NCBI GenBank assembly: GCA_012839895.1
Contig: DUML01000070.1
Location: forward strand, 1-64,000
Reading direction: 5' to 3'
Length of the DNA: 64,000 nt
Origin: Peptococcaceae bacterium
GTDB taxonomy: Bacteria; Bacillota; Desulfitobacteriia; Desulfitobacteriales; Syntrophobotulaceae
Shown here: piece by piece, positions 16,937 through 27,094 of the stretch
How positions within the stretch are numbered: the first letter of the stretch is position 1
How the letters are laid out: each line of letters opens with the position of its first letter
Position numbers and translations under genes: made by a program
Notes under the pieces: generated by a model
Database searches by the model: none
What the model was told of the DNA's origin: nothing
What the model saw: the letters and a program-made list of their open reading frames with translations, nothing else

Positions 16937-17648
16937 AGTTAAGAATCTGCATAAAAGTTTTGGCCGCTTGGAAGTGCTAAAAGGGATTAATATTCATATT
17001 AAGGAACAGGAAGTAGTTGTAGTTATTGGGGCCAGCGGCTCCGGCAAAAGTACCTTCCTGCGCTGTTTAAATAAGCTGGAGGATATAACCAGCGGTGAAA
17101 TAATCATTGATGGGATTTCTCTTAATTCCGATGCTAATGTTAATCTTATCCGGCGGGAAGTTGGGATGGTTTTTCAACGCTTTAATCTCTTTCCTCATAT
17201 GACCGCTTTGGAGAACGTTACTTTGGCACCTCAGATTGTGCGCAAGGCAAGTAAAAAAGAGGCTCTGGAAATAGGCTTGGAGCTGATGAACAAAGTTGGG
17301 CTGGCAGACAAAATCAACGAATATCCCCGGCGGCTTTCCGGGGGACAGCAACAAAGGGTAGCTATTGCCAGGGCTTTGGCCATGAAACCAAAAGTAATGC
17401 TCTTTGATGAGCCAACTTCTGCCCTTGATCCGGAAATGGTGGGCGAAGTCCTGGCTGTTATGCGGGATTTGGCCCGGGAAGGTATGACCATGGTGGTTGT
17501 AACCCATGAAATGGGCTTTGCCCGGGAGGTTGGCGATAGACTGGTCTTTATTGATGACGGGGTCGTAGCGGAGGAAGGGGATCCGGTGGAAGTTTTCAAC
17601 AATCCGAAAAATCCCCGTACCCAGGCTTTCTTAAGTAAAATCCTATAA
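16929..17648 (+). CDS. glnQ: Amino-acid ABC transporter ATP-binding protein
   Basis: This is a 239-residue ATPase of the polar amino-acid uptake family. Walker A is GASGSGKST, the Q loop is [12 protein letters not shown], the signature [15 protein letters not shown] and Walker [15 protein letters not shown], all in the usual order and intact. It powers the adjacent permease from the cytoplasmic face. GTG 16929 overlaps the end of the permease gene, so the two are translationally coupled, and a strong terminator follows. The gene symbol reflects the closest well-known family; the substrate may be another polar amino acid. Confidence 0.93.
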   Translation: MIKVKNLHKSFGRLEVLKGINIHIKEQEVVVVIGASGSGKSTFLRCLNKLEDITSGEIIIDGISLNSDANVNLIRREVGMVFQRFNLFPHMTALENVTLAPQIVRKASKKEALEIGLELMNKVGLADKINEYPRRLSGGQQQRVAIARALAMKPKVMLFDEPTSALDPEMVGEVLAVMRDLAREGMTMVVVTHEMGFAREVGDRLVFIDDGVVAEEGDPVEVFNNPKNPRTQAFLSKIL

Positions 17649-17705
17649 TTATCTTAATTTATCGTTACTCTGTAATATTGTTTATCCGTTGTTTTAACTT
17701 AGCCA

Positions 17706-17737
17706 GAAAACATCCTCGGGATGTTTTCATTTTTTTG
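17706..17737 (+). terminator. Intrinsic terminator of the amino-acid transporter
   Basis: AAAACATCC and GGATGTTTT form a 9-bp stem with a 3-nt loop, followed by CATTTTTTT. Confidence 0.9.
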
Positions 17738-17769
17738 GGCAATAATAAATGTATGTTAAGAAAAAAGTG

Positions 17770-17798
17770 GCAGGAATTTAAAGATTTGGGGTGAATAT
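17770..17798 (+). promoter_or_regulatory. Sigma-H-type promoter of hpf
   Basis: GCAGGAATT (17770-17778), an 11-nt spacer and GGTGAATAT (17790-17798) fit the Bacillus sigma-H consensus RnAGGAwWW, 11-12 nt, RnnGAATww at every defined position. It lies 30 bp before the hpf start. The Bacillus hpf gene (yvyD) is known to be under sigma-H and sigma-B control, so the match is biologically sensible. Confidence 0.65.
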
Positions 17799-17827
17799 TT
17801 TATATATATCAGGCGAAAGGGGTTGAG

Positions 17828-18361
17828 ATGATGAATATTACTGTTCGCGGTAAACAAATTAAAGTTACGGATGCCCTAAAAGAGTATGCTGAGAAACGTG
17901 TCGGTAAACTTGCGAAGTACTCGGACGATTTTACAGATGTCGTAGTGACCCTGTCTGTTGAGAAAGAGCGTCAGAAAGTAGAAGTAACTGCCCCCCTCAA
18001 TGGTTTTATCTTAAGAGGTGAGGAAGAAACAGATGATTTGTATTCCTCCATCGACCTGGTAGTTGAAAAATTGGAAAGACAAATGGAAAAATACCGGAAA
18101 AGGATTGGCAAAAAGAGAGTCAAAACTGCTAAAGAGGAGCCCAGCTTTCTTTTGGACACTGACGGAGAGATTCAGGAACCCGATGCTATCGTTAAGAGCA
18201 AGAAGTTTCCGGCCAAACTAATGTCCGTAGAAGAAGCGGTTATGCAGATGAATCTTATTGGCCACAGCTTTTATGTTTTTAGAAATGCCGATACCGAACA
18301 AATGAATGTAGTATATCGCCGCAAACACGGCGGTTATGGTTTGCTGGAACCAGAATTATAA
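17828..18361 (+). CDS. hpf: Ribosome hibernation promoting factor, long form
   Basis: Long HPF dimerises 70S ribosomes into inactive 100S particles in stationary phase. The 177-residue protein has the N-terminal S30AE/YfiA domain (MNITVRGKQIKVTDALKEYA onward, residues 1-95). A charged linker and the C-terminal dimerisation domain follow (residues about 120-175, VIVKSKKFPAKLMSVEEAV to RRKHGGYGLLEP). Two adjacent ATG codons (17828, 17831) could start it; AAAGGGG lies upstream. A sigma-H-like promoter precedes it and secA follows, a common Firmicute order. Confidence 0.95.
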   Translation: MMNITVRGKQIKVTDALKEYAEKRVGKLAKYSDDFTDVVVTLSVEKERQKVEVTAPLNGFILRGEEETDDLYSSIDLVVEKLERQMEKYRKRIGKKRVKTAKEEPSFLLDTDGEIQEPDAIVKSKKFPAKLMSVEEAVMQMNLIGHSFYVFRNADTEQMNVVYRRKHGGYGLLEPEL

Positions 18362-18397
18362 AGCGCGATTCAAAATTAATTAGATTGATGTCTGGAA

Positions 18398-18430
18398 GGG
18401 CCATTGCCTACAATTGCTAAGCAATGGCCC
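18398..18430 (+). terminator. Hairpin after hpf, probable terminator
   Basis: GGGCCATTGC and GCAATGGCCC form a perfect 10-bp stem. The following T run is weak (CTTGATTTCTT), so read-through into secA is possible. Confidence 0.6.
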
Positions 18431-18628
18431 CTTGATTTCTTCCTGGCAAACTTAGTATTTTTTGCTTTACCCGCTCACCACGCCTTGCTGCTATAGCTAT
18501 CGCAATTTAACCTCCTGCTACTCCATTACCAAATAGAGTTTTTTATTTGAACCTTTAGGGAGGGAGTGTTAAAATATAAGGATAGGATTGCTAGCTTGGC
18601 TGCAATGAGAAAGGTGGTTAATTTTAAA

Positions 18629-21130
18629 ATGGGCTTTCTGAAGAATTTGTTCGACGACAACGCTCGTGATATAAAAAAATATCAAAAAAAAGTAGATTTA
18701 ATTAACAGCTTGGAGCCGGAAATCCAAAAGCTAACCGACAGTGAGCTTAAGGGAAAAACCGCTGAGTTCCGGCAAAGGTTGGCTAATGGCGAAACACTTG
18801 ATGACCTCCTGCCGGAAGCTTTTGCAGTAGTCCGGGAAGCGGCCAAAAGGGTTTTAGGCCAAAGGCATTACGATGTCCAGCTTATTGGAGGCATGGTGCT
18901 CCATGACGGCCGAATTGCCGAGATGAAAACCGGGGAAGGTAAAACTTTGGTTGCAACCTTGCCTTCGTACCTTAATGCTTTAACCGGGCAGGGCGTCCAT
19001 GTTGTTACAGTGAATGACTACCTGGCCAAACGTGATGCTGAATGGATGGGACAAATTTACAATTTCCTGGGGTTGTCGGTTGGTTTGATTATCCATGGTC
19101 TGTCTCATGAGGAGCGCCGGCAAAGCTATAATGCCGATATTACCTACGGGACAAATAATGAATTTGGTTTTGATTACTTGAGAGATAATATGGCCGTTAG
19201 TCCTAATGCTATTGTGCAGCGGGAATTAAATTACGCTATTGTGGACGAAGTCGACTCCATTCTCATTGATGAAGCACGGACCCCGTTAATTATTTCAGGT
19301 GAGTCGGACAAACCTACCGAGCTTTATTACAGGGTGGCCAAAATTATTCCCCGCCTGAAAAACGGGGAAGATTATAATGTCAATGAAAAGGACAGAGTTG
19401 TTACCCTGACCGAAAAAGGGGTCTCCCGGGTGGAAACCATGCTGGGAGTTGATAACCTTTATGATGACCTCCATAATGAAATCGCCCACCATGTTAATCA
19501 AGCCCTTAAGGCTCATACCCTCTTTAAACGGGACCGGGACTATGTGGTTAAAGACGGCCAGGTTATTATTGTGGACGAATTTACCGGCCGCCTGATGTTT
19601 GGCCGCCGTTATAGTGAAGGTCTCCATCAGGCTATTGAGGCTAAAGAAAATGTCAAAATTGAAAAAGAATCCCAGACTCTGGCAACAATCACTTTCCAGA
19701 ATTTTTTCCGGATGTACAAGAAACTGGCGGGAATGACCGGTACGGCTAAGACTGAAGAGCAGGAATTCATAAACATTTATGGGATGGATGTAGTTGAGGT
19801 TCCTACCAATAAGCCCATGATCCGCCAGGATCTCCCGGACATTATATATCGGACGGAAGAAGGCAAATTTAAAGCCGTTGTTGAGGATATCATCAGGAGG
19901 CATAGTAAAGGTCAGCCTGTTTTGGTAGGGACAGTGTCCATTGAGAAATCGGAAAAACTCAGCGAAATGCTCAAAAAAAGAGGTGTGCCGCACCAAGTCC
20001 TTAATGCCAAATACCATGAATTAGAGGCGGAGATCGTTGCCAAGGCCGGTCAGAAAGGGATGGTCACTATCGCTACCAATATGGCCGGGCGCGGTACTGA
20101 TATTGTCCTGGGTGAAGGGGTTAAAGAACTGGGGGGCTTGCATATCATCGGCACGGAGAGACATGAAGCCCGCCGGATTGATAACCAGTTGCGAGGCCGT
20201 TCCGGGCGTCAAGGCGATCCTGGTTCCTCCCAATTCTATATTTCCCTTGAGGACGACTTGATGCGGTTCTTCGGTGGGGAGAGCCTTGGCGGCATGATGG
20301 ATAGGCTGGGTATGGATGACAGTATTCCGGTGGAATCCAAAATTGTCAGCAAAAGTATTGAAAATGCCCAAAAGAGAGTTGAAAACCGCAACTTCGAAAT
20401 TCGTAAACATGTTTTGAATTATGATGATGTCATGAACAAGCAAAGAGAGATTATCTACTCTCAAAGACGGGCAGTGCTAACCGGCGAAAACCTGAAGGAA
20501 CAAATCCTGAACATGATCGATACCGTTATAGACAATGCCATCGCCCGTTACAGCAGCGAAAGCCCTTATCCGGAAGAATGGAATTTGGTGAGTTTTCTGG
20601 ACTATGTGGAAAACGTAATTCTTCCCGATCATGGGTTTACAGTGGAGGAAATCAGCAACCTGGCAAAAGAAGATGTGGAAGAACTGCTGAAAGAACGGGT
20701 GCGGGAGTATTATGACAGCCGGGAAGCCCAGTTTGGTCCGGAATTAATGCGGGAAATCGAACGAGCGGTAGTGCTGCAGGTAGTAGATACCAGGTGGAAA
20801 GATCACCTAGTCGCTATGGACAGCCTGAAGGAAGGTATTGGTCTTAGGGCTTATGGCCAAAAGGATCCTTTGGTGGAGTACCGCAATGAAGCTTTTGAAA
20901 TGTTCCAGGGAATGATTGAGGCAATACAAGAAGACGTTGCCACTTATATTATGCGGGTTACCCCACGGATTGCCGTCCAGGCTCCGGAGCAACCTCAAAA
21001 GGTTTCGGAAAACCGCTATGAAGAGGCGGATCAACCCAAGAAGCCTCACCGTGTTGGACAACAAATCGGACGTAATGACCCTTGCCCCTGTGGAAGCGGG
21101 AAGAAATATAAAAAATGTTGCGGCAGGTAA
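18629..21130 (+). CDS. secA: Preprotein translocase ATPase SecA
   Basis: SecA is the motor that pushes unfolded preproteins through SecYEG. The 833-residue protein has NBD1 with [10 protein letters not shown] and [13 protein letters not shown], the preprotein-crosslinking region, NBD2 with [13 protein letters not shown] and [14 protein letters not shown], the helical scaffold, and the C-terminal SEC-C zinc motif [15 protein letters not shown], which binds SecB or ribosomes. ATG 18629 gives the usual N-terminus [11 protein letters not shown]; its ribosome site AAAGGTGG is about 12 nt upstream. The frame is open to 18566, but those 21 extra codons have no family match. prfB follows 52 bp downstream. 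Confidence 0.97.
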   Translation: MGFLKNLFDDNARDIKKYQKKVDLINSLEPEIQKLTDSELKGKTAEFRQRLANGETLDDLLPEAFAVVREAAKRVLGQRHYDVQLIGGMVLHDGRIAEMKTGEGKTLVATLPSYLNALTGQGVHVVTVNDYLAKRDAEWMGQIYNFLGLSVGLIIHGLSHEERRQSYNADITYGTNNEFGFDYLRDNMAVSPNAIVQRELNYAIVDEVDSILIDEARTPLIISGESDKPTELYYRVAKIIPRLKNGEDYNVNEKDRVVTLTEKGVSRVETMLGVDNLYDDLHNEIAHHVNQALKAHTLFKRDRDYVVKDGQVIIVDEFTGRLMFGRRYSEGLHQAIEAKENVKIEKESQTLATITFQNFFRMYKKLAGMTGTAKTEEQEFINIYGMDVVEVPTNKPMIRQDLPDIIYRTEEGKFKAVVEDIIRRHSKGQPVLVGTVSIEKSEKLSEMLKKRGVPHQVLNAKYHELEAEIVAKAGQKGMVTIATNMAGRGTDIVLGEGVKELGGLHIIGTERHEARRIDNQLRGRSGRQGDPGSSQFYISLEDDLMRFFGGESLGGMMDRLGMDDSIPVESKIVSKSIENAQKRVENRNFEIRKHVLNYDDVMNKQREIIYSQRRAVLTGENLKEQILNMIDTVIDNAIARYSSESPYPEEWNLVSFLDYVENVILPDHGFTVEEISNLAKEDVEELLKERVREYYDSREAQFGPELMREIERAVVLQVVDTRWKDHLVAMDSLKEGIGLRAYGQKDPLVEYRNEAFEMFQGMIEAIQEDVATYIMRVTPRIAVQAPEQPQKVSENRYEEADQPKKPHRVGQQIGRNDPCPCGSGKKYKKCCGR

Positions 21131-21182
21131 AGCTAAAATAAAGCTGACCAAATGCAGTAAAAAGAAAAATGGAGTGGAAAAA

Positions 21183-22311
21183 ATGCTGTCTGATTGGAAG
21201 AAGGAAATTGAAGGCTTAAAAATGCGTTTAGCGGATTTGAGGGTTTCTCTTTGACCTGGCAGGGAGACTTGCCAAACTTGAAAAGCTGGAAGAAGAGATG
21301 AATAAGGATGGTTTTTGGGATGACCCGGTGGCAGCCCAGAAAGTAATGCAAGAAGTGGCCAGGCAAAAAGATAAAATAAATATATACAACGGTTTAAAAC
21401 AGGAAATAGAAGACACGGCCACCCTCTGGGAATTGGCCGTGGAGGAAAACGACTCATCTCAGGAACTGGAAGATGAGATTGCAACAGCAGTGGCCAAGTT
21501 AAAAAAACGTTTGGTTCAATTAGAGTTAGAGGTCTTGTTAAGTGACCCCTATGATAAAAATAATGCAATAATAACTTTGCATTCCGGAGCCGGCGGCACA
21601 GAAGCTCAGGATTGGGTGCAGATGCTTTACCGGATGTATGTCCGCTGGGGCGAACGCCGGGGTTTTAAGGTGGAAACCTTGGATTTGCTGCCAGGTGACG
21701 AAGCCGGCATTAAAAGTGTCACTTTTTCCCTAGCCGGTGAAAATGCCTATGGCTATGCCAAGTGTGAGAAAGGAGTTCACCGCTTGGTCCGAATTTCGCC
21801 TTTTGACGCTTCCGGCCGCAGGCATACCTCCTTTGCTTCCGTTGACGTCATCCCGGAGGTCAGTGAAGATACGCAGATAGAAATTAATCCGGAAGACCTT
21901 AAGGTGGATACCTACCGTTCCAGTGGGGCGGGCGGACAACATGTCAATAAAACAAGTTCGGCGGTGAGAATGACCCACCTGCCTACCGGGATTGTTGTCC
22001 AGTGCCAAAGCGAACGCTCGCAAATTCAAAACAGGGCCTCTTGTTTACGCATTTTGCAGGCCAAACTTTTGGAATTAAAGAGAAAACAACAAGAACAAGA
22101 ACTGTCCGAGATTCGGGGAGAACTGAATGAAATTGCTTGGGGGAGCCAGATTAGGTCCTATGTTTTCCACCCTTACAGTATGGTTAAAGATCACCGGACC
22201 AATGTGGAAACCGGTAATGTAAATGCGGTGATGGACGGAGAAATTGATCTCTTTATTTCCGCTTACTTGCAGCAAAAGGCTGGCCAGAGCCAACAAGCAA
22301 ATACCAATTGA
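21183..22311 (+). CDS. prfB: Peptide chain release factor 2, expressed by programmed +1 frameshift
   Basis: RF2 reads UGA and UAA stop codons and hydrolyses peptidyl-tRNA. Translation starts at ATG 21183 (after GGAGTGG), runs 23 codons and meets an in-frame TGA at 21252-21254 preceded by CTT. A +1 slip (CTT TGA C read as CTT GAC) enters the main frame, giving about 375 residues. GAGGG at 21239-21243 is the internal Shine-Dalgarno that promotes slippage. The catalytic loop [14 protein letters not shown] and the stop-recognition tripeptide SPF ([12 protein letters not shown]) are intact. RF2 level thus controls its own synthesis, as known in most bacteria. It is not a broken gene. Confidence 0.95.
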
Positions 22312-22332
22312 TCTTAGGAGGTAACAACTATA

Positions 22333-23160
22333 ATGACCACGGTTATCGAAAAAATGGCCTGTAAAATCCGCCAGGATATTATTGAAATGCTGGTGCAAGC
22401 AAAATCAGGCCACCCCGGAGGCAGTCTTTCGGCTGCGGATATTATGGCTGTTCTGTATTTTTCAGTCCTGAGGATTGATCCGGCCAGGCCTGATTGGCCG
22501 GATAGGGACAGGTTTGTGCTCAGCAAAGGGCATGCTGCGCCTGTGCTTTATGCGGCATTGGCGGAAAGAGGATTTTTCCCCCGGGAAGAACTGCTGAAAT
22601 TAAGACAGACCGGCCATTTTTTGCAAGGCCACCCGGATATGAAGAAAGTTCCTGGAGTTGACATGTCCACCGGGTCTTTAGGACAAGGGATTTCCGCTGC
22701 TGCCGGGATGGCTTTAGCCGGGAAAATCGACCAAAAAGATTACAGGGTCTACTGCTTATTGGGAGACGGGGAGATTGCCGAAGGCTTGGTTTGGGAAGCG
22801 GCTATGGCTGCGGCTCATTATAAGTTGGACAACCTAGTCGGGATTCTCGATCATAATGGCTTGCAAATTGACGGCCGTAATGAGGATGTCCTCAATTCCG
22901 CGCCTTTGAAAGCCAAGTGGGAAGCTTTTGGCTGGAATGTTTTGGAAGTTGACGGGCATAATACTGAAGAACTCCTCAATGTTTTTGACCTGGCTAAAAA
23001 CTTAAAGGGGAAACCAACCATGATCATTGCGGAAACCGTGAAAGGTAAAGGTGTTTCTTTTATGGAAAATGCGGTAGGCTGGCACGGTGTTGCTCCCAGC
23101 CCGGAAGAGGCTGAAATTGCACTGGCTGAGTTGAAAGGCGGGGAAATCAATGGGTGTTAA
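22333..23160 (+). CDS. Transketolase, N-terminal (TPP-binding) subunit
   Basis: Transketolase moves two-carbon units between sugar phosphates in the non-oxidative pentose phosphate pathway. This 275-residue half carries the thiamine diphosphate and Mg-binding motif [14 protein letters not shown] (near residues 146-159), plus [19 protein letters not shown] and [16 protein letters not shown]. Splitting the enzyme into two polypeptides is common in Clostridia and archaea. ATG 22333 follows TTAGGAGGT. It overlaps the C-terminal subunit gene by 11 bp, ensuring equal synthesis. Confidence 0.94.
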   Translation: MTTVIEKMACKIRQDIIEMLVQAKSGHPGGSLSAADIMAVLYFSVLRIDPARPDWPDRDRFVLSKGHAAPVLYAALAERGFFPREELLKLRQTGHFLQGHPDMKKVPGVDMSTGSLGQGISAAAGMALAGKIDQKDYRVYCLLGDGEIAEGLVWEAAMAAAHYKLDNLVGILDHNGLQIDGRNEDVLNSAPLKAKWEAFGWNVLEVDGHNTEELLNVFDLAKNLKGKPTMIIAETVKGKGVSFMENAVGWHGVAPSPEEAEIALAELKGGEINGC

Positions 23161-24121
23161 AGCTGGATTAGTCAAAAATGGAAAAATTGCAACCCGTGAC
23201 GCTTATGGCCAAGCTCTGGTAGAGCTTGGCCGGGAGAATAAAGATCTTGTTGTGCTTGATGCCGATTTGTCCAAATCGACCAAAACGGCTGATTTTGCCA
23301 AGGTTTTTCCGGAACGTTTTTTTAACATGGGAATAGCGGAACAGAATTTGATCGGCTTTTCGGCAGGTTTGGCCGCAGCGGGCAAAATACCATTTGCCAG
23401 CACTTTTGCTGTGTTTGCTACCGGCCGGGCTTTTGAGCAGATTAGAAATTCCGTGGCATATCCCCGGCTCAATGTGAAAATTGCGGCTACTCATGCCGGG
23501 ATTAGTGTTGGCGAAGACGGGGCTTCCCACCAATCTGTGGAAGATTTAAGCCTGATGCGCGGCTTGCCCAATATGACTGTTTTGGTCCCGGCTGACGCCC
23601 AGGAGACCTATCAGGTTATTAAAGCGGCCGCAGCCTATGAGGGCCCGGTATATATCCGTCTGGGCCGGTTAGCTGTGCCAGTTCTTTTTGATGACAGTTA
23701 CAAGTTTACAATAGGTAAAGCTAATGTTTTAAGGCCGGGAAGAGACGTGGCTATAATTGCCAATGGCTTGATGGTCGGCGAAGCGTTAAAAGCGGCAGAC
23801 ATATTATTGGAGCAAAGGGTGGAAGCGGCTGTTGTCAATTGTGCTTCCTTGAAGCCTTTCGATTCGGAAACCATTATTGAGGTGGTCAAAGAGACCGGAG
23901 CTGTGGTGACATCTGAAGAACATAGTATAATCGGCGGTTTGGGCAGTGCCGTAGCTGAAACCTTAAGTGAGAACTACCCGGTTTTCCTGGAACGGGTCGG
24001 AATAAAAGATACATTCGGTGAATCAGGCCGGCCCCATGAATTGCTGGCTAAATATGGCTTAACTGCCAAAGATATTATTAAAGCTGTAGCCAGGGTATTA
24101 ATAAGAAAACACAGTATTTAA
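23150..24121 (+). CDS. Transketolase, C-terminal subunit
   Basis: This 323-residue half has the pyrimidine-binding domain with [20 protein letters not shown] (the glutamate that activates TPP) and [19 protein letters not shown]. The transketolase C domain follows ([17 protein letters not shown] onward). It assembles with the N-terminal subunit into an active heterotetramer. ATG 23150 lies inside the end of the upstream gene, preceded by GGCGGGGAAATC. A strong terminator follows. The same architecture occurs in 1-deoxyxylulose-5-phosphate synthase relatives, but the split and length point to transketolase. Confidence 0.93.
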   Translation: MGVKAGLVKNGKIATRDAYGQALVELGRENKDLVVLDADLSKSTKTADFAKVFPERFFNMGIAEQNLIGFSAGLAAAGKIPFASTFAVFATGRAFEQIRNSVAYPRLNVKIAATHAGISVGEDGASHQSVEDLSLMRGLPNMTVLVPADAQETYQVIKAAAAYEGPVYIRLGRLAVPVLFDDSYKFTIGKANVLRPGRDVAIIANGLMVGEALKAADILLEQRVEAAVVNCASLKPFDSETIIEVVKETGAVVTSEEHSIIGGLGSAVAETLSENYPVFLERVGIKDTFGESGRPHELLAKYGLTAKDIIKAVARVLIRKHSI

Positions 24122-24146
24122 ATAGTATTTAATTATAGTAAAGGGT

Positions 24147-24190
24147 AAGGCAGAACTTGGTTATGAGGACCTGCCTTCCTTTTATTTTTT
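24147..24190 (+). terminator. Intrinsic terminator after the transketolase genes
   Basis: AAGGCAG and CTGCCTT form the stem, followed by CCTTTTATTTTTT. Confidence 0.8.
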
Positions 24191-24328
24191 ACGCATAAAA
24201 ATATATTTTTTAACGATTGTTTAATTTTTCTAGTTTTTTATAACAGGAAAATTAAGTAATATGTCGAAGTAAGAAAAGAGCCTTTGTGCTCTTGCACAGG
24301 ATACGGGAACAACTTTGGGGAGGACGGA

Positions 24329-25015
24329 ATGATTAAGCTAAAAAACGTGTCCAAAATTTATCCTAACGGGGCCAGAGCGTTGCTCAACATTGACCTGGAG
24401 ATAGACAAGGGAGAATTTGTTTTTTTAGTAGGGCCCAGCGGAGCCGGAAAATCAACCTTGATTAAACTCCTTTACCGGGAAGAGATAGCTACCCGGGGGC
24501 AGGTTATTATAGATAACATTAATCTGATGAGACTTAAGCCTCGCGAAGTGCCTCTGGTCAGGCGGAATATCGGTGTTGTCTTTCAGGATTTCAAACTCTT
24601 GCCCAACAAAACGGTTTTTGAGAATGTTGCTTTTGCTCAGCAAGTGCTGGGGAAAAACAAAAAAACAGTGAAAGAGAATACCTTGCGAACTTTGGAATTG
24701 GTTGGTTTAGACCGCAAAATGGCTTCGTTCCCTTCCCAGCTATCAGGGGGAGAACAGCAGCGGGTTTGCGTTGCCCGGGCTTTGGTGAACCGTCCTAAAA
24801 TTTTGATTGCCGACGAACCTACCGGCAATCTGGATATGGAAAATGCCCTGGGTATTATGGAACTTTTGGATCAAATAAATAAAATGGGGACTACAGTCGT
24901 TATGGCCACTCATGCCTTGCATATTGTGGACATGATGAAAAAAAGAGTAGTCCGAGTTGAAGCGGGGCGGATAGTAGAAGACAGCAAAGGGGAGGCATCA
25001 ACAATTGGCATTTGA
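24329..25015 (+). CDS. ftsE: Cell division ABC protein FtsE
   Basis: FtsE is the ATPase of the FtsEX complex, which does not transport but activates peptidoglycan hydrolases at the membrane. The 228-residue length is standard. Walker [10 protein letters not shown], signature [15 protein letters not shown] and Walker [13 protein letters not shown] are intact. ATG 24329 follows GGGGAGG (24317-24323); the frame extends to 24284, but that stretch lacks similarity. The FtsX start lies inside its last codons. In Firmicutes FtsEX controls an M23 hydrolase, and one is encoded just downstream. Confidence 0.96.
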   Translation: MIKLKNVSKIYPNGARALLNIDLEIDKGEFVFLVGPSGAGKSTLIKLLYREEIATRGQVIIDNINLMRLKPREVPLVRRNIGVVFQDFKLLPNKTVFENVAFAQQVLGKNKKTVKENTLRTLELVGLDRKMASFPSQLSGGEQQRVCVARALVNRPKILIADEPTGNLDMENALGIMELLDQINKMGTTVVMATHALHIVDMMKKRVVRVEAGRIVEDSKGEASTIGI

Positions 25016-25889
25016 TTCTGCACGCTATATACTTTTGCAGGCTTTGCAGTCCTTGAAAAGGAATATCTGGCTTAGCCTTGCTTCTGTCTTGACAGTGACT
25101 ATTTCATTAATACTTTTAGGAAGTGCCGTCCTTTTCCTGGCAAATACAGCTCAAGTTGCCAAAACTTTTGAGTCCCAACTGGAAATTGCTGTCTTTTTAG
25201 AAAAAGATTACTCCCGGGAACAGCTCAGTGATTTGCAAAAGCAGTTGGAGCGAATGGAGGGGGTTGCTTCTGTTGTGCTTACCACTCGAGAACAAGCGGT
25301 TTGGCAATTTGAAGAGACCATGGGAAGCGATTCCCTTTTGGAAGACTTGGGAGGTATTAATCCTTTTCCGGACAAGTTCACCATAACAGCTACCGATGCC
25401 ACCTTAGTGGAGGGGATTGCCAACAAAATAATGGCTATTGAGGGAGTCAGCAAAGTCCGTTATGGCCAAGGGATTCTGGAAAAGCTTATTAATTTTACCC
25501 ATTGGCTACGCTGGGTGGGAATTACCGTAGTGGCTGCTTTTAGCTTTGCTTCTTTGTTGTTAATATCCCTCAGTATTAAGACCAACGTTAATTCCCGGGC
25601 TAAAGAGATTCAGATTATGCGCTTAGTAGGGGCCAGTAACGCTTTTATCAGGTGGCCCTTTCTGATCGAAGGGCTGATAATCGGCTTAACAGGCGCTTTG
25701 GTGGCTATTCTTGTTGTTGGACTTGGTTATAGTTGGCTCTTACAGTACATTGTTACTACCTTGGCTTTTATACCTGTGGTAGCTAACCAGCAGTTCATTA
25801 TCAATGTTTTGCTTTTGATGCTCTTAAGCGGAATGGCTATGGGGGCTGTAGCCAGTTTACTTTCGGTACGAGCCTATCTGAAGTTTTGA
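25005..25889 (+). CDS. ftsX: Cell division membrane protein FtsX
   Basis: FtsX is the membrane partner of FtsE. The 294-residue protein has one N-terminal membrane segment (residues about 20-43), an extracellular loop of roughly 120 residues (SQLEIAVFLEKDYSREQL onward) that binds the hydrolase partner, and three C-terminal membrane segments with the family motif IKTNVNSRAKEIQIMRLVGA. TTG 25005 is preceded by GGGGAGG (24989-24995), and the gene overlaps ftsE by 11 bp. Confidence 0.95.
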   Translation: MAFDSARYILLQALQSLKRNIWLSLASVLTVTISLILLGSAVLFLANTAQVAKTFESQLEIAVFLEKDYSREQLSDLQKQLERMEGVASVVLTTREQAVWQFEETMGSDSLLEDLGGINPFPDKFTITATDATLVEGIANKIMAIEGVSKVRYGQGILEKLINFTHWLRWVGITVVAAFSFASLLLISLSIKTNVNSRAKEIQIMRLVGASNAFIRWPFLIEGLIIGLTGALVAILVVGLGYSWLLQYIVTTLAFIPVVANQQFIINVLLLMLLSGMAMGAVASLLSVRAYLKF

Positions 25890-25913
25890 TAAAACTGCTC
25901 AAGGAGGAGAAAA

Positions 25914-27044
25914 ATGTTTCCTGCATCGCGAACAAAAACTATAATTATTGCTGTCTTGCTGGTTTTTTGCTTGGTATGGCCTGTCTCTGCTGATGAACTC
26001 AATGATGCGATCCGACGTCAGCAGGAAATATTGCAGCAGCAAAGCAGGGCCGCCGGGCAGTTAAATAATTTGACCATCAAAGCCCAGCAAACGGAAAAGC
26101 AAATTATGCAGCTTACCCAACAAATTTCTGCTGCCGAAAAAGATTTGGAAAAAAAGGAAAAGGCTTATGCCGAGGCTCAGGAAAATGTAAGGATTATTAA
26201 AGAAGTAGTGGAACAAAAACAAAAGGAACTGGAAGGTCGCCAGGAAACATTACGCAAAAGGGTGCGCGCCATCTATGAAGACGGCCAGGTCAGTTATCTG
26301 GAAGTATTGTTCCAGTCTACGGATATCTCGGATTTTCTTTCCCGTGTTGAATACCTAAGCTGTTTGGTAGAAAACGACCAAGCTATCCTGGCGGATATCC
26401 GCCGGCAGAAGCAAGAATTGGATGATAAGCAAGTCCAACTTATTGCTAAAATGGAAGAAGCGGAAAAACTCAGAAACGAGGCAGAAGCTCTTAAGCAGTA
26501 TTTGGCTTCTACCAAAGCCAAAAAAGAAATTGCTTTGGCTGAAAATAAAAAAGACCAGGAAGAATTGTTAATCCAGATTGAAAAATTAGAGAAGGACGCC
26601 AAAGAACTGGAGGGCAAAATCAGGGAATTACAAAAACAGAATAAGGGCATTAACGGTTCAATCACTGTTTGGCCTACGCCAGGCTATCAATATATAACCA
26701 GTACCTTTGGTTACCGCATTCACCCTATTACCCGCAAACAGAGCCTCCATACCGGTATTGATATCGGTGCGCCTAACCGGGCGAAAATAGTTGCGGCCGG
26801 TAACGGAATTGTTATTTTCTCCGGCTGGTACGGTGCTTACGGCAATGCTGTTATTATTGACCACGGGAACGGCCTTTCCACTTTGTACGGCCATATGTCT
26901 TCCAGGGCGGTTTCTTACGGTCAGGAAGTAGTGCCCGGACAGGTCATCGGTTATGTTGGTTCCACCGGTTGGAGTACAGGTCCCCATTTGCACTTCGAAG
27001 TCCGTAAAGACGGTGTTCCTACTTCCCCTCTGGCGTATTATTAA
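25914..27044 (+). CDS. Murein hydrolase with coiled coil and M23 domain
   Basis: This is a 376-residue exported protein: a signal peptide (residues 1-27, ending SADE), a long coiled coil (about 30-245) and a C-terminal M23/LytM endopeptidase domain (about 265-375). The zinc ligands are present, HTGID and HLHFE, plus HGNGLSTLYGHM, so it should be catalytically active, unlike EnvC. The organisation matches the FtsEX-controlled hydrolases PcsB/CwlO, and ftsEX is directly upstream, 24 bp away. It probably cuts peptide cross-links for wall growth or division when FtsX releases the coiled coil. Confidence 0.92.
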   Translation: MFPASRTKTIIIAVLLVFCLVWPVSADELNDAIRRQQEILQQQSRAAGQLNNLTIKAQQTEKQIMQLTQQISAAEKDLEKKEKAYAEAQENVRIIKEVVEQKQKELEGRQETLRKRVRAIYEDGQVSYLEVLFQSTDISDFLSRVEYLSCLVENDQAILADIRRQKQELDDKQVQLIAKMEEAEKLRNEAEALKQYLASTKAKKEIALAENKKDQEELLIQIEKLEKDAKELEGKIRELQKQNKGINGSITVWPTPGYQYITSTFGYRIHPITRKQSLHTGIDIGAPNRAKIVAAGNGIVIFSGWYGAYGNAVIIDHGNGLSTLYGHMSSRAVSYGQEVVPGQVIGYVGSTGWSTGPHLHFEVRKDGVPTSPLAYY

Positions 27045-27094
27045 GTAAAATTTGCGTATAATTAATTAAGATATAACTGGGAAGGGGTAGACTA

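Noticed and set aside
21183-21254. prfB read as a pseudogene because of an early in-frame stop
   Set aside because: The CTT TGA C context with an upstream GAGGG is the known RF2 frameshift site, and the downstream protein is intact.
20807-21568. 253-residue minus-strand ORF spanning the secA-prfB junction
   Set aside because: It is antisense to the conserved SecA zinc end and the prfB start, and is low in recognisable structure.
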